DNA of 13,209 nt from positions 1 to 13,209 of the forward strand of contig JAEWBU010000323.1 in assembly GCA_023390985.1 (NCBI GenBank), in the 5' to 3' direction. Below, piece by piece: positions 6,590-13,209 of this stretch. The DNA comes from Pseudomonadota bacterium. GTDB taxonomy: Bacteria > Pseudomonadota > Gammaproteobacteria > Burkholderiales > Burkholderiaceae_C. Made by a program: the position numbers and the translations under genes. The number at the start of each line of letters is the position of its first letter. The first letter of the stretch is position 1. The notes below the pieces were generated by a model, which made no database searches, had not been told where the DNA came from, and was given only the letters and a program-made list of their open reading frames with translations.

Positions 6590-6692
6590 CGCCGGATGCT
6601 GCGCTGCGGAAATTTTTCCCAATATGAGAATTGACATTGCGGATTAAGAAACGTGTGCAGTAAGTTGTTGAATTTCCTGAAGAAAAATTTCA

Positions 6693-6738
6693 CTCTTGTA
6701 TAAGACACAAGAGCGCCACGAAGTCTTCTACAAGACTT
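6693..6738 (+). promoter_or_regulatory. aceA control region: paired operator-like sites over a -10 element
   Basis: Two sites share TCTT-N4-AAGAC. Site 1 is TCTTGTATAAGAC at 6694-6706, site 2 is TCTTCTACAAGAC at 6724-6736, exactly 30 bp apart. Each sits in a perfect inverted repeat: CTCTTGT/ACAAGAG (6693-6713) and AAGTCTT/AAGACTT (6721-6738). TATAAG (6699-6704) inside site 1 is the best -10 candidate; its -35 is weak. The spacing suggests two dimers bound on about the same DNA face, blocking or adjusting aceA transcription. The rest of the 6528-6799 gap is unusually AT-rich and holds no gene. Confidence 0.6.
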
Positions 6739-6799
6739 AAAGTTGCTCGCAACCGGCCTTCGCGCCGAACCGCTTCTTCAACGACCTACGGAGCAAAGC

Positions 6800-8125
<1,326 letters not shown>

Positions 8126-8144
8126 TTCTTTACAGGTCGAGCAG

Positions 8145-8174
8145 GGGCCGGCGCGGCAGCGCCGGCCCTTTTTT
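8145..8174 (+). terminator. Rho-independent terminator of aceA
   Basis: GGGCCGGCGC and GCGCCGGCCC form a perfect 10-bp stem with a GGCA loop, followed by six T. It begins 20 nt after the aceA stop and precedes the histidine-kinase gene, which therefore needs its own promoter. Confidence 0.95.
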
Positions 8175-8208
8175 CATGGGCGGCCGTTAGCATGGCACTC
8201 GACTTCCC

Positions 8209-9981
8209 GTGACCGCGCCGCCGCATCCTTCCGCCGATCCCGTTCCGCTCCGCGTGCACCGCCCCTGGGTGGCGCCGGCGATCGTGTTCCTGCTGGCCCT
8301 GATGGTGACGGCCGTGCTGCTGGCCTCGGTGACGAACTCGATCGCGCAGCAGGACCGCGCCGCGTTCGAGGCCGAAGCCCTGCGCACCACCGGCGCGATC
8401 CGCGAGCGAATAGAGATCACCAACACGCTGCTCCACGGCACGGCCGGGCTTTTCGCGGCGCGGCAGGCGGTCGGTCGCGAGCAGTTCAGGGCCTACGTCT
8501 CGCAGCTGCGGCTGCGCGAGGACTACCCCGGGATCCAGGGCATCGGCTTCACCCTGCGGATCGATGGCGACCCCGCGGGCCAGCTGAACCGGCGCATCCG
8601 CGACGAGGACGACGAGGTGCGGGTCTGGCCTTCGGGTCCGCGGGACGAGTACCACGCCATCGTCTTCCTGGAGCCGATGGACGAGCGCAACCAGGCGGCG
8701 ATCGGCTACGACATGTACACCGAGCCGACGCGGCGCGAGGCCATGAGCCGGGCGCGCGATACCGGCGCGGCCGCCGCCTCGGGCAAGGTGATCCTGGTCC
8801 AGGAGATCGACGCCAGCAAGCAGGCCGGCTTCCTGATCTACCTGCCGTTCTACCGCGGCGGCGGGGCTCCGGAGACGGTGGAGGAGCGCCGGCGCGAACT
8901 GCTGGGCTTCGTCTACGCGCCGCTGCGCGTGGGCGACCTGCTGCAGGGCGTGCGCGGCAACGGCGTGCGCGAGATCGACTTCGAGCTGTACGACGGCCTG
9001 GAAACCGTGCCCGACGCGCTGTTGCTCTCCACGCGTCCGCCGGGAGGCCAGGCGCCTTCGCAAGGCATCGTGCGGCAACTGGAAGTGTCGGGCCGCCCCT
9101 GGCTGCTGGCCATGACGAGCCGGCCGGCGCTCGAAGGGCTGTCCCAGCGGCGGGTCGTGCCCTGGCTCGCGGGGGTGTCGCTCGCGACCTGCGTGCTGCT
9201 GGCGTGGATCACGCTGGTGCAGGCGAGGGCGCGGCGCGATGCGCGCGAGCGCGCGCTCCAGCTGGAGGAACTCTACGCGCGCCAGCGCGAAGGCGATCGA
9301 CGCAAGGACGAGTTTCTCGCCGTGCTGGCGCACGAGCTGCGCAACCCGCTCGCGCCGATCCGCAACGCGCTGGAGATCCTCCAGCGCACCTCGGACCCGA
9401 AGCTGGCGCAGCGCTCCCGCGACATCGCCGAGCGCCAGGTGCGGCACATGGTGCGGCTGGTGGACGACCTGCTGGACGTCTCGCGGATCTCTCGCGGCAA
9501 GATCGTGCTGCAGCGGCGGCGCGTGCGTGCGGCCGAGGTGCTGGACGCAGCGGTGGAGACCAGCCGGCCGCTGATCGAGCAGCGCCGGCACCAGCTCGTG
9601 TCGGGCCCGGTGGACGCAGGCGTGGAGCTCGAATGCGACCCGACCCGGGTCGCCCAGATCCTGACCAACCTGCTGAACAACGCGGCGAACTACACGCCCG
9701 AGGGCGGCCGCATCGAGGTGGGCGTGACGCCCGACGGCGAATGCGTGCGCTTCATGGTGCGGGACAGCGGCGTGGGGCTCACGGCCGAACAACTGCGGCA
9801 GGTGTTCGAGCTGTTCGTGCAGGTGAACCGCGACGGCACCGGCGGCGGCCTGGGCATCGGCCTGAGCCTCGCCGCGCGGCTGGCCGAACTGCACGGCGGC
9901 CGCATCGAGGCGAGCAGCGAAGGCCTGGGGCAGGGCGCCACCTTCGTGCTGGTCCTGCCGCGCTCGCCGGCGGACGGGTAG
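8209..9981 (+). CDS. CHASE-domain sensor histidine kinase
   Basis: A 590-residue membrane sensor kinase. Membrane segment 1 is at about residues 20-42. A periplasmic CHASE domain spans about 75-300 (DYPGIQGIGFTLRI, AIGYDMYTEPTRREAM, FLIYLPFYR), and membrane segment 2 about 316-337. A short coiled linker follows. HisKA carries the phospho-acceptor His375 in LAHELRNP. HATPase_c has the N box NLLNNAANYT (487-496), G1 DSGVGL (519-524) and G2 GGGLGIGLSLA (545-555). CHASE domains sense small extracellular molecules; the ligand is unknown here. There is no receiver domain in the protein and no response regulator beside it, so it is an orphan. The start is GTG at 8209; an in-frame TAG 21 bp upstream rules out a longer form. 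The ribosome site is weak, and a six-codon ORF (ATG 8192) ends overlapping the start as GTGA. Its stop codon TAG is part of the next gene's -10 element. Confidence 0.93.
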   Translation: MTAPPHPSADPVPLRVHRPWVAPAIVFLLALMVTAVLLASVTNSIAQQDRAAFEAEALRTTGAIRERIEITNTLLHGTAGLFAARQAVGREQFRAYVSQLRLREDYPGIQGIGFTLRIDGDPAGQLNRRIRDEDDEVRVWPSGPRDEYHAIVFLEPMDERNQAAIGYDMYTEPTRREAMSRARDTGAAAASGKVILVQEIDASKQAGFLIYLPFYRGGGAPETVEERRRELLGFVYAPLRVGDLLQGVRGNGVREIDFELYDGLETVPDALLLSTRPPGGQAPSQGIVRQLEVSGRPWLLAMTSRPALEGLSQRRVVPWLAGVSLATCVLLAWITLVQARARRDARERALQLEELYARQREGDRRKDEFLAVLAHELRNPLAPIRNALEILQRTSDPKLAQRSRDIAERQVRHMVRLVDDLLDVSRISRGKIVLQRRRVRAAEVLDAAVETSRPLIEQRRHQLVSGPVDAGVELECDPTRVAQILTNLLNNAANYTPEGGRIEVGVTPDGECVRFMVRDSGVGLTAEQLRQVFELFVQVNRDGTGGGLGIGLSLAARLAELHGGRIEASSEGLGQGATFVLVLPRSPADG

Positions 9982-9984
9982 AAT
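9955..9984 (+). promoter_or_regulatory. Putative promoter of the thrS operon
   Basis: TAGAAT (9979-9984, five of six -10 bases) overlaps the stop codon of the kinase gene. CTGCCG, 18 bp upstream (9955-9960), is a weak -35. RNA would begin near 9991, giving a leader of about 43 nt before the leader-peptide ATG and about 180 nt before thrS. These lengths are typical of attenuator leaders. Confidence 0.55.
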
Positions 9985-10033
9985 CGGGCCTTCCCTCGAC
10001 GCAACAACAAGGGCGAGAAAGGCAGCTTCGGTT

Positions 10034-10072
10034 ATGACACCGCGAACTACTCCGCAAGGAACGGCCCCGTAG
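10034..10072 (+). CDS. Threonine-rich leader peptide of the thrS attenuator
   Basis: A 12-codon ORF from ATG to TAG encodes MTPRTTPQGTAP. Four of the eleven residues after Met are threonine, two of them adjacent (codons 5-6, ACT ACT). It lies directly upstream of threonyl-tRNA synthetase and before an intrinsic terminator. Such peptides act as sensors: ribosomes slow at the named codons when charged tRNA is scarce. The stop codon's last two bases lead into the antiterminator segment, so a ribosome finishing the peptide would cover that segment. The ribosome site is only fair (AAAGG, 11 nt before the ATG). Too small to judge by similarity; the call rests on composition, position and the RNA structures around it. 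Confidence 0.72.
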   Translation: MTPRTTPQGTAP

Positions 10073-10149
10073 TGGCCGCGTAGTCGCGCGTATCGCAAGA
10101 ACCTCGGTTTCCAGCAAGAGCGCGGCTACAGGCCGCGCTTTTCGTTTTT
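10062..10149 (+). ncRNA. thrS attenuator: competing antiterminator and terminator stems
   Basis: Four segments can be laid out. Segment 1 is CGGCC (10062-10066, leader codons 10-11). Segment 2 is GTGGCCGCG (10072-10080). Segment 3 is CGCGGCTAC (10121-10129). Segment 4 is GCCGCGC (10132-10138). Segments 1:2 pair over 5 bp with a 7-nt loop. Segments 2:3 pair over 9 bp including one G-U. Segments 3:4 form the terminator stem (AGCGCGGC/GCCGCGCT, loop TACAG), followed by TTTTCGTTTTT. A ribosome stalled at Thr codons 5-6 would cover segment 1 and free 2 to pair with 3, giving read-through into thrS. A ribosome reaching the stop would cover segment 2 and allow termination. Pairings were found by eye, not by energy calculation. 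Confidence 0.72.
10119..10149 (+). terminator. Intrinsic terminator in the thrS leader
   Basis: AGCGCGGC (10119-10126), loop TACAG, GCCGCGCT (10132-10139), then a T-rich tail TTTTCGTTTTT running to 10149. It lies 22 bp before the thrS ATG and after the kinase gene. By position it could end leakage from the kinase gene, but it also lies downstream of the leader promoter, so it must be passed for thrS to be expressed. Confidence 0.88.
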
Positions 10150-10171
10150 CGTCTCGCTGGAGCTTCCCTTC

Positions 10172-12079
10172 ATGATCTCGATCACGCTTCCCGACGGCTC
10201 GCGCCGGGAGTACCCGGGCCCCGTCACGGTGGCCGACATCGCCGCCTCGATCGGCGCCGGCCTGGCCAAGGCCGCCCTCGCGGGCAAGGTGGACGGCAAG
10301 GTCGTCGACACGGCCTACACGGTGGACCACGACGCGCCGGTGTCCATCATCACGGCCAAGGACGCCGATGGCCTCGACGTGATCCGCCATTCGACGGCGC
10401 ACCTGCTGGCCTACGCGGTCAAGGAACTGTTCCCCGAAGCCCAGGTCACCATCGGCCCTGTGGTGGAGAACGGCTTCTACTACGACTTCTCGTACAAGCG
10501 GCCCTTCACGCCGGAGGACCTTCAGGCGATCGAGAAGCGGATGTCCGAGCTCGCCGCCAAGGACGAGCCGGTGGTGCGCCGCGTGCTGCCGCGCGACGCG
10601 GCGGTCGAGTACTTCAAGGGCCTGGGCGAGCACTACAAGGCCGAGATCATCGCCAGCATCCCGACCAACGAAGAGGTTTCGCTGTACCGCGAAGGCGGCT
10701 TCGAGGACCTGTGCCGCGGCCCGCACGTGCCCAGCACGGGCAAGCTGAAGCACTTCAAGCTGATGAAGGTGGCCGGCGCCTACTGGCGCGGCGACCACCG
10801 CAACGAGATGCTGCAGCGCATCTACGGCACGGCGTGGGCGACGAAGGAAGAGCTTCAGCAGCACCTGCACATGCTGGAAGAGGCCGAGAAGCGCGACCAC
10901 CGCAAGCTCGGCCGCGAGCTGGACCTGTTCCACATCGACGACGTCGCGCCCGGCGTGGTGTTCTGGCACCCCAAGGGCTGGGCGGTCTGGCAGCAGGTCG
11001 AGCAGTACATGCGCCAGGTCTACAAGGACACGGGCTACCAGGAGGTGAAGGGCCCACAGATCCTCGACAAGAGCCTGTGGGAGAAGACGGGCCACTGGCA
11101 GAACTACCGCGAGAACATGTTCACGACGGAGAGCGAGAAGCGGGACTACGCGCTCAAGCCGATGAACTGCCCGGGGCACGTGCTGATCTTCAAGTCGGCG
11201 CTGCGCAGCTACCGCGACCTGCCGCTGCGCTACGGCGAATTCGGACAGTGCCACCGCAACGAGCCCTCGGGTGCGCTGCACGGGATCATGCGGGTGCGCG
11301 GCTTCACGCAGGACGACGGGCACGCCTTCGTCACGGAAGACCAGATCCTGGACGAATGCGTGGCCTACACGACCAAGCTGCAGGAGGTCTACCGCGACTT
11401 CGGCTTCACGGAGATCCTCTACAAGGTCGCGACGCGGCCGGAGAACCGGGTCGGGTCCGACGAGCTCTGGGACAAGGCCGAGCACGCCGTCATGGAAGCG
11501 CTGCGCCGCTCGGGCGTGGACTTCGTGATCTCGCCCGGAGACGGCGCGTTCTACGGTCCCAAGATCGAATACACGCTCAAGGATGCGCTGGGCCGCCAGT
11601 GGCAGTGCGGCACGATGCAGGTCGATTTCAATACGGCTGAGCGTCTGGGCGCGGAATACGTCACGGAAACCAGCGGCCGCGCCCATCCGGTGATGCTGCA
11701 CCGGGCCATCGTCGGCAGCCTGGAGCGCTTCCTCGGCATGCTGGTCGAACACCACGCCGGGGCGCTGCCCGCCTGGCTCGCGCCGGTGCAGGTGGCGGTG
11801 CTCAACATCACGGACGGCCAGGCCGATTTCGCCCGCGAGGTTGCGAAAACTCTGCAGAATCAAGGGTTTAGGGTCGAGCTCGACCTTCGCAACGAGAAGA
11901 TTACGTATAAAATACGGGAGCATTCGTTGCAGAAGCTGCCTTACATCCTTGTCGTAGGCGACAAGGAAAAGGCAGCGGGTGCCGTCGCAGTGCGCGCCCG
12001 GGGCAATCAGGACCTCGGTGCAATGCCCCTCCAGGCCTTCGCCGATCGGCTGGCCGGGGACGTTGCCAGCAAGAGCTGA
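10172..12079 (+). CDS. thrS: Threonyl-tRNA synthetase
   Basis: A 635-residue class II synthetase, full length compared with the E. coli enzyme (642). Order: TGS domain (1-62); editing domain with HSTAH (73-77) and CRGPH (Cys181, His185), which clears mischarged Ser-tRNA; catalytic core with KPMNCPGH, motif 2 FGQCHRNEPSGALHG and the GDGAFYGPKIEY stretch; and C-terminal anticodon-binding domain (about 535-635). Zinc ligands are Cys333, His384 and His510, all present. It charges tRNA-Thr in the cytoplasm. The start is ATG at 10172, with GGAG 9 nt upstream. First gene of thrS-infC-rpmI-rplT, preceded by a threonine-codon attenuator. Near the 3' end (about 11840-11935) base use turns AT-rich with rare codons such as AGG and ATA, where an internal promoter is likely. 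Confidence 0.98.
   Translation: MISITLPDGSRREYPGPVTVADIAASIGAGLAKAALAGKVDGKVVDTAYTVDHDAPVSIITAKDADGLDVIRHSTAHLLAYAVKELFPEAQVTIGPVVENGFYYDFSYKRPFTPEDLQAIEKRMSELAAKDEPVVRRVLPRDAAVEYFKGLGEHYKAEIIASIPTNEEVSLYREGGFEDLCRGPHVPSTGKLKHFKLMKVAGAYWRGDHRNEMLQRIYGTAWATKEELQQHLHMLEEAEKRDHRKLGRELDLFHIDDVAPGVVFWHPKGWAVWQQVEQYMRQVYKDTGYQEVKGPQILDKSLWEKTGHWQNYRENMFTTESEKRDYALKPMNCPGHVLIFKSALRSYRDLPLRYGEFGQCHRNEPSGALHGIMRVRGFTQDDGHAFVTEDQILDECVAYTTKLQEVYRDFGFTEILYKVATRPENRVGSDELWDKAEHAVMEALRRSGVDFVISPGDGAFYGPKIEYTLKDALGRQWQCGTMQVDFNTAERLGAEYVTETSGRAHPVMLHRAIVGSLERFLGMLVEHHAGALPAWLAPVQVAVLNITDGQADFAREVAKTLQNQGFRVELDLRNEKITYKIREHSLQKLPYILVVGDKEKAAGAVAVRARGNQDLGAMPLQAFADRLAGDVASKS
11886..11913 (+). promoter_or_regulatory. 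Putative internal promoter in thrS serving infC-rpmI-rplT
   Basis: TTCGCA (11886-11891, four of six -35 bases) and TAAAAT (11908-11913, five of six -10 bases) are 16 bp apart; an overlapping TATAAA starts at 11906. The coding sequence here uses codons rare in this GC-rich DNA (AAA, ATA, TAT), as expected if a promoter constrains it. E. coli also transcribes infC from promoters inside thrS. Confidence 0.5.
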
Positions 12080-12128
12080 CCTCCATCCGAAGTCCAGCTG
12101 TAGCCCAGGCGTGAACTGAGGCGGCTTT

Positions 12129-12158
12129 GCTGCTTCAAAGAAGCAGCCAACCGTTTTT
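12129..12158 (+). other. Hairpin and T-run between thrS and infC (weak attenuator or processing site)
   Basis: GCTGCTTC-AAA-GAAGCAGC is a perfect 8-bp stem with a 3-nt loop. TTTTT (12154-12158) follows after a 6-nt gap and abuts the infC ribosome site (AAGGA, 12160-12164). The gap between stem and T-run makes it a poor terminator; partial termination, RNA processing or control of infC ribosome access are the options. Confidence 0.45.
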
Positions 12159-12172
12159 GAAGGATCGAGACC

Positions 12173-12769
12173 ATCGCTACTGACTTTCGCGACCGCCGCC
12201 ACCGCGAGGAACGCAAGCACCGCCTGAACCGGGAAATCATGGCCCCGGAAGTCCGCCTCTCCGGACCCGAGAATGAGCCGCTGGGCATCGTCAGCCTCCA
12301 GGAAGCGCTGCGGATGGCCGGCGAGCTGGACGTGGACCTGGTCGAAATCGCCGCGACAGCCAACCCGCCCGTGGCGCGGTTGATGGACTACGGCAAGTTC
12401 AAGTACCAGGAACAGAAGAAGGCCGCGGAAGCGAAGTCCAAGCAGAAGGTCATCGAGGTCAAGGAAATCAAGTTCCGCCCCGGCACCGACGACGGTGACT
12501 ACAACATCAAGATGCGCAACATCCGGCGTTTCTTGGAAGAGGGCGACAAGTGCAAGATCACGCTGCGCTTCCGCGGCCGCGAGATCACGCACCAGGAGAT
12601 CGGGATGGCGCTGCTGCAGCGCATCCGCGACGAGCTGGGCGACACCATCCTGGTGGAGCAGTTCCCCAAGCTCGAGGGCCGGCAGATGATCATGATGATC
12701 GCGCCGGGCCGCAAGAAAGCGGGCCAAGGCAAGCCCGCGGCCGAAGCCGCCGGAGCGGCCACGGCGTAA
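12173..12769 (+). CDS. infC: Translation initiation factor IF-3, with AUC start codon
   Basis: A 198-residue protein counted from an ATC start. It binds the 30S subunit and checks the start codon and initiator tRNA. The N-terminal domain has LNREIMAPEVRLSG, LGIVSLQEALRMA, PPVARLMDYGKFKY; a lysine-rich linker follows; the C-terminal domain has VKEIKFRPGTDDGDYNIKM, RFLEEGDKCKITLRFRGRE and LEGRQMIMMIAP. It ends in an Ala-rich tail. Start choice: the first in-frame ATG (12239) would remove 22 residues, including LNREI, which belongs to the IF3 fold. The reading frame upstream is open back to TGA at 12158-12160, and the only position with correct ribosome-site spacing is ATC at 12173 (AAGGA, 8 nt before). 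Rare start codons (AUU in E. coli) are a known feature of infC and allow IF3 to limit its own synthesis. Confidence 0.95.
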   Translation: MATDFRDRRHREERKHRLNREIMAPEVRLSGPENEPLGIVSLQEALRMAGELDVDLVEIAATANPPVARLMDYGKFKYQEQKKAAEAKSKQKVIEVKEIKFRPGTDDGDYNIKMRNIRRFLEEGDKCKITLRFRGREITHQEIGMALLQRIRDELGDTILVEQFPKLEGRQMIMMIAPGRKKAGQGKPAAEAAGAATA

Positions 12770-12943
12770 GGAGGATCCTCGGATCGCATCGGTTTGTCGC
12801 CGGCGCGATCCGGTGAAGGAAGGCTTCGTGCCTTCCGGACAAGTGGCGAACTTGAAAACTCGCCGACAAGTGGCTCGGGGCCATCAAGACGCGAAGCATT
12901 CGCGGCGCCTCACGAGCACGTATGAGAGAGAAGGAGCATTCAC
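12770..12943 (+). promoter_or_regulatory. Structured infC-rpmI leader, candidate L20 autoregulatory RNA
   Basis: This 174-nt gap has no gene but several stems. CGGATCGC/GCGATCCG spans 12780-12812, with an inner CGG/CCG. GGAAGGC-TTCGT-GCCTTCC is at 12818-12836, GGCGA/TCGCC at 12845-12864, and CGCGAA-GCA-TTCGCG at 12890-12904. The 10-mer GACAAGTGGC occurs twice (12838-12847 and 12865-12874). In E. coli, ribosomal protein L20 represses rpmI-rplT through a folded RNA in this same gap. Function here is inferred from position and structure only. Confidence 0.5.
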
Positions 12944-13147
12944 ATGCCCAAGATGAAGACCAAGAGCGGAGCCAAGAAGCGCTTCCGCGTCCGTCCCGGC
13001 GGCACCGTCAAGCGCGGCCAGGCCTTCAAGCGTCACATCCTGACCAAGAAGTCCACCAAGAACAAGCGTCACCTGCGCGGCCCCGTCGCGGTCCACGAGA
13101 CCAACATGGGCCACATGGCGCAGATGCTGCCGTTCGCCGGCCTGTAA
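12944..13147 (+). CDS. rpmI: 50S ribosomal protein L35 (bL35)
   Basis: A 67-residue, very basic protein, the normal size for L35. Landmarks are MPKMKTKSGAKKRFRV, GGTVKRGQAFKRHILTKKS and the TKNKRHLRG stretch. It is a small protein of the large ribosomal subunit. A strong ribosome site, AAGGAG, lies 7 nt before the ATG. It follows infC across a structured leader and precedes rplT by 24 bp, as in most bacteria. L35 and L20 are normally made in equal amounts from one message, and control of rpmI translation usually extends to rplT. Confidence 0.98.
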   Translation: MPKMKTKSGAKKRFRVRPGGTVKRGQAFKRHILTKKSTKNKRHLRGPVAVHETNMGHMAQMLPFAGL

Positions 13148-13171
13148 CCCACCAAGACAAGGAGAACACAC

Positions 13172-13209
13172 ATGCCTCGCGTCAAACGTGGTGTAACGGC
13201 TCGCGCCCG
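13172..13209 (+). CDS. rplT: 50S ribosomal protein L20 (bL20), first 12 codons only
   Basis: The ATG at 13172 opens MPRVKRGVTARA and runs off the right edge. This matches the N-terminus of L20, and the gene order infC-rpmI-rplT is the conserved one. AAGGAG lies 7 nt upstream. L20 is an early assembly protein of the 50S subunit and, in E. coli, the translational repressor of this operon. Confidence 0.95.
   Translation, partial: MPRVKRGVTARA

Noticed and set aside
6631..6636. Perfect TTGACA as a -35 for aceA
   Set aside because: No acceptable -10 lies 16-19 bp downstream (the bases there are GC-rich TGTGCA). The paired-site region at 6693-6738 is a better control point.
9990..10150. thrS leader considered as a T-box or as a small structured RNA such as tmRNA
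   Set aside because: There is no T-box consensus bulge or specifier-loop arrangement and no tmRNA landmarks. The Thr codons and competing stems fit ribosome-mediated attenuation.
9779..12727. 982-codon minus-strand open frame across thrS and infC
   Set aside because: It is a GC-skew shadow of thrS and infC, which carry all the family motifs. It has no ribosome site or domain sense of its own.

Overview
The window is high-GC chromosomal DNA. Gene content and style point to a betaproteobacterium of the order Burkholderiales, probably Comamonadaceae-like. The main reasons are a Bug/TctC-family solute-binding protein, a SWIB protein with a lysine/alanine histone-like tail, Burkholderiales-type isocitrate lyase and IF3 sequences, and TAGAAT-type promoters. 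I see no rRNA, tRNA, insertion sequence, prophage or CRISPR array.

Region 1 (1-3475) is a small catabolic or uptake cluster: a Bug-type periplasmic binding protein (minus strand, 3' end cut by the window edge), a TetR-family regulator (minus) and a divergent thiamine-diphosphate enzyme (plus). Two near-identical operator-like palindromes lie in front of the Bug gene and in the 35-bp tetR/TPP-enzyme gap. They suggest one TetR regulon joining uptake and metabolism of an unknown carboxylate. A bidirectional terminator closes the region.

Region 2 (3531-6527) holds the SWIB/histone-like protein, two unrelated EamA/DMT-type exporters (one YedA-like) and an Lrp/AsnC regulator divergent from the YedA-like gene. 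The Lrp gene overlaps the second exporter tail to tail.

Region 3 (6528-9981) holds isocitrate lyase (aceA) behind an AT-rich control region with two matching operator-like sites exactly 30 bp apart, a strong terminator, and an orphan CHASE-domain sensor histidine kinase.

Region 4 (9982-13209) is the translation operon thrS-infC-rpmI-rplT (rplT cut by the window edge). The strongest find is the thrS leader. It has a 12-codon threonine-rich peptide ORF, a Rho-independent terminator, and competing stems laid out as in a classic trp/thr-type attenuator. This predicts that threonyl-tRNA synthetase expression follows Thr-tRNA charging. infC starts with AUC (12173), 22 codons upstream of its first ATG. 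The 174-nt infC-rpmI gap is full of hairpins and could be an L20 autoregulation site. A likely internal promoter sits near the 3' end of thrS.
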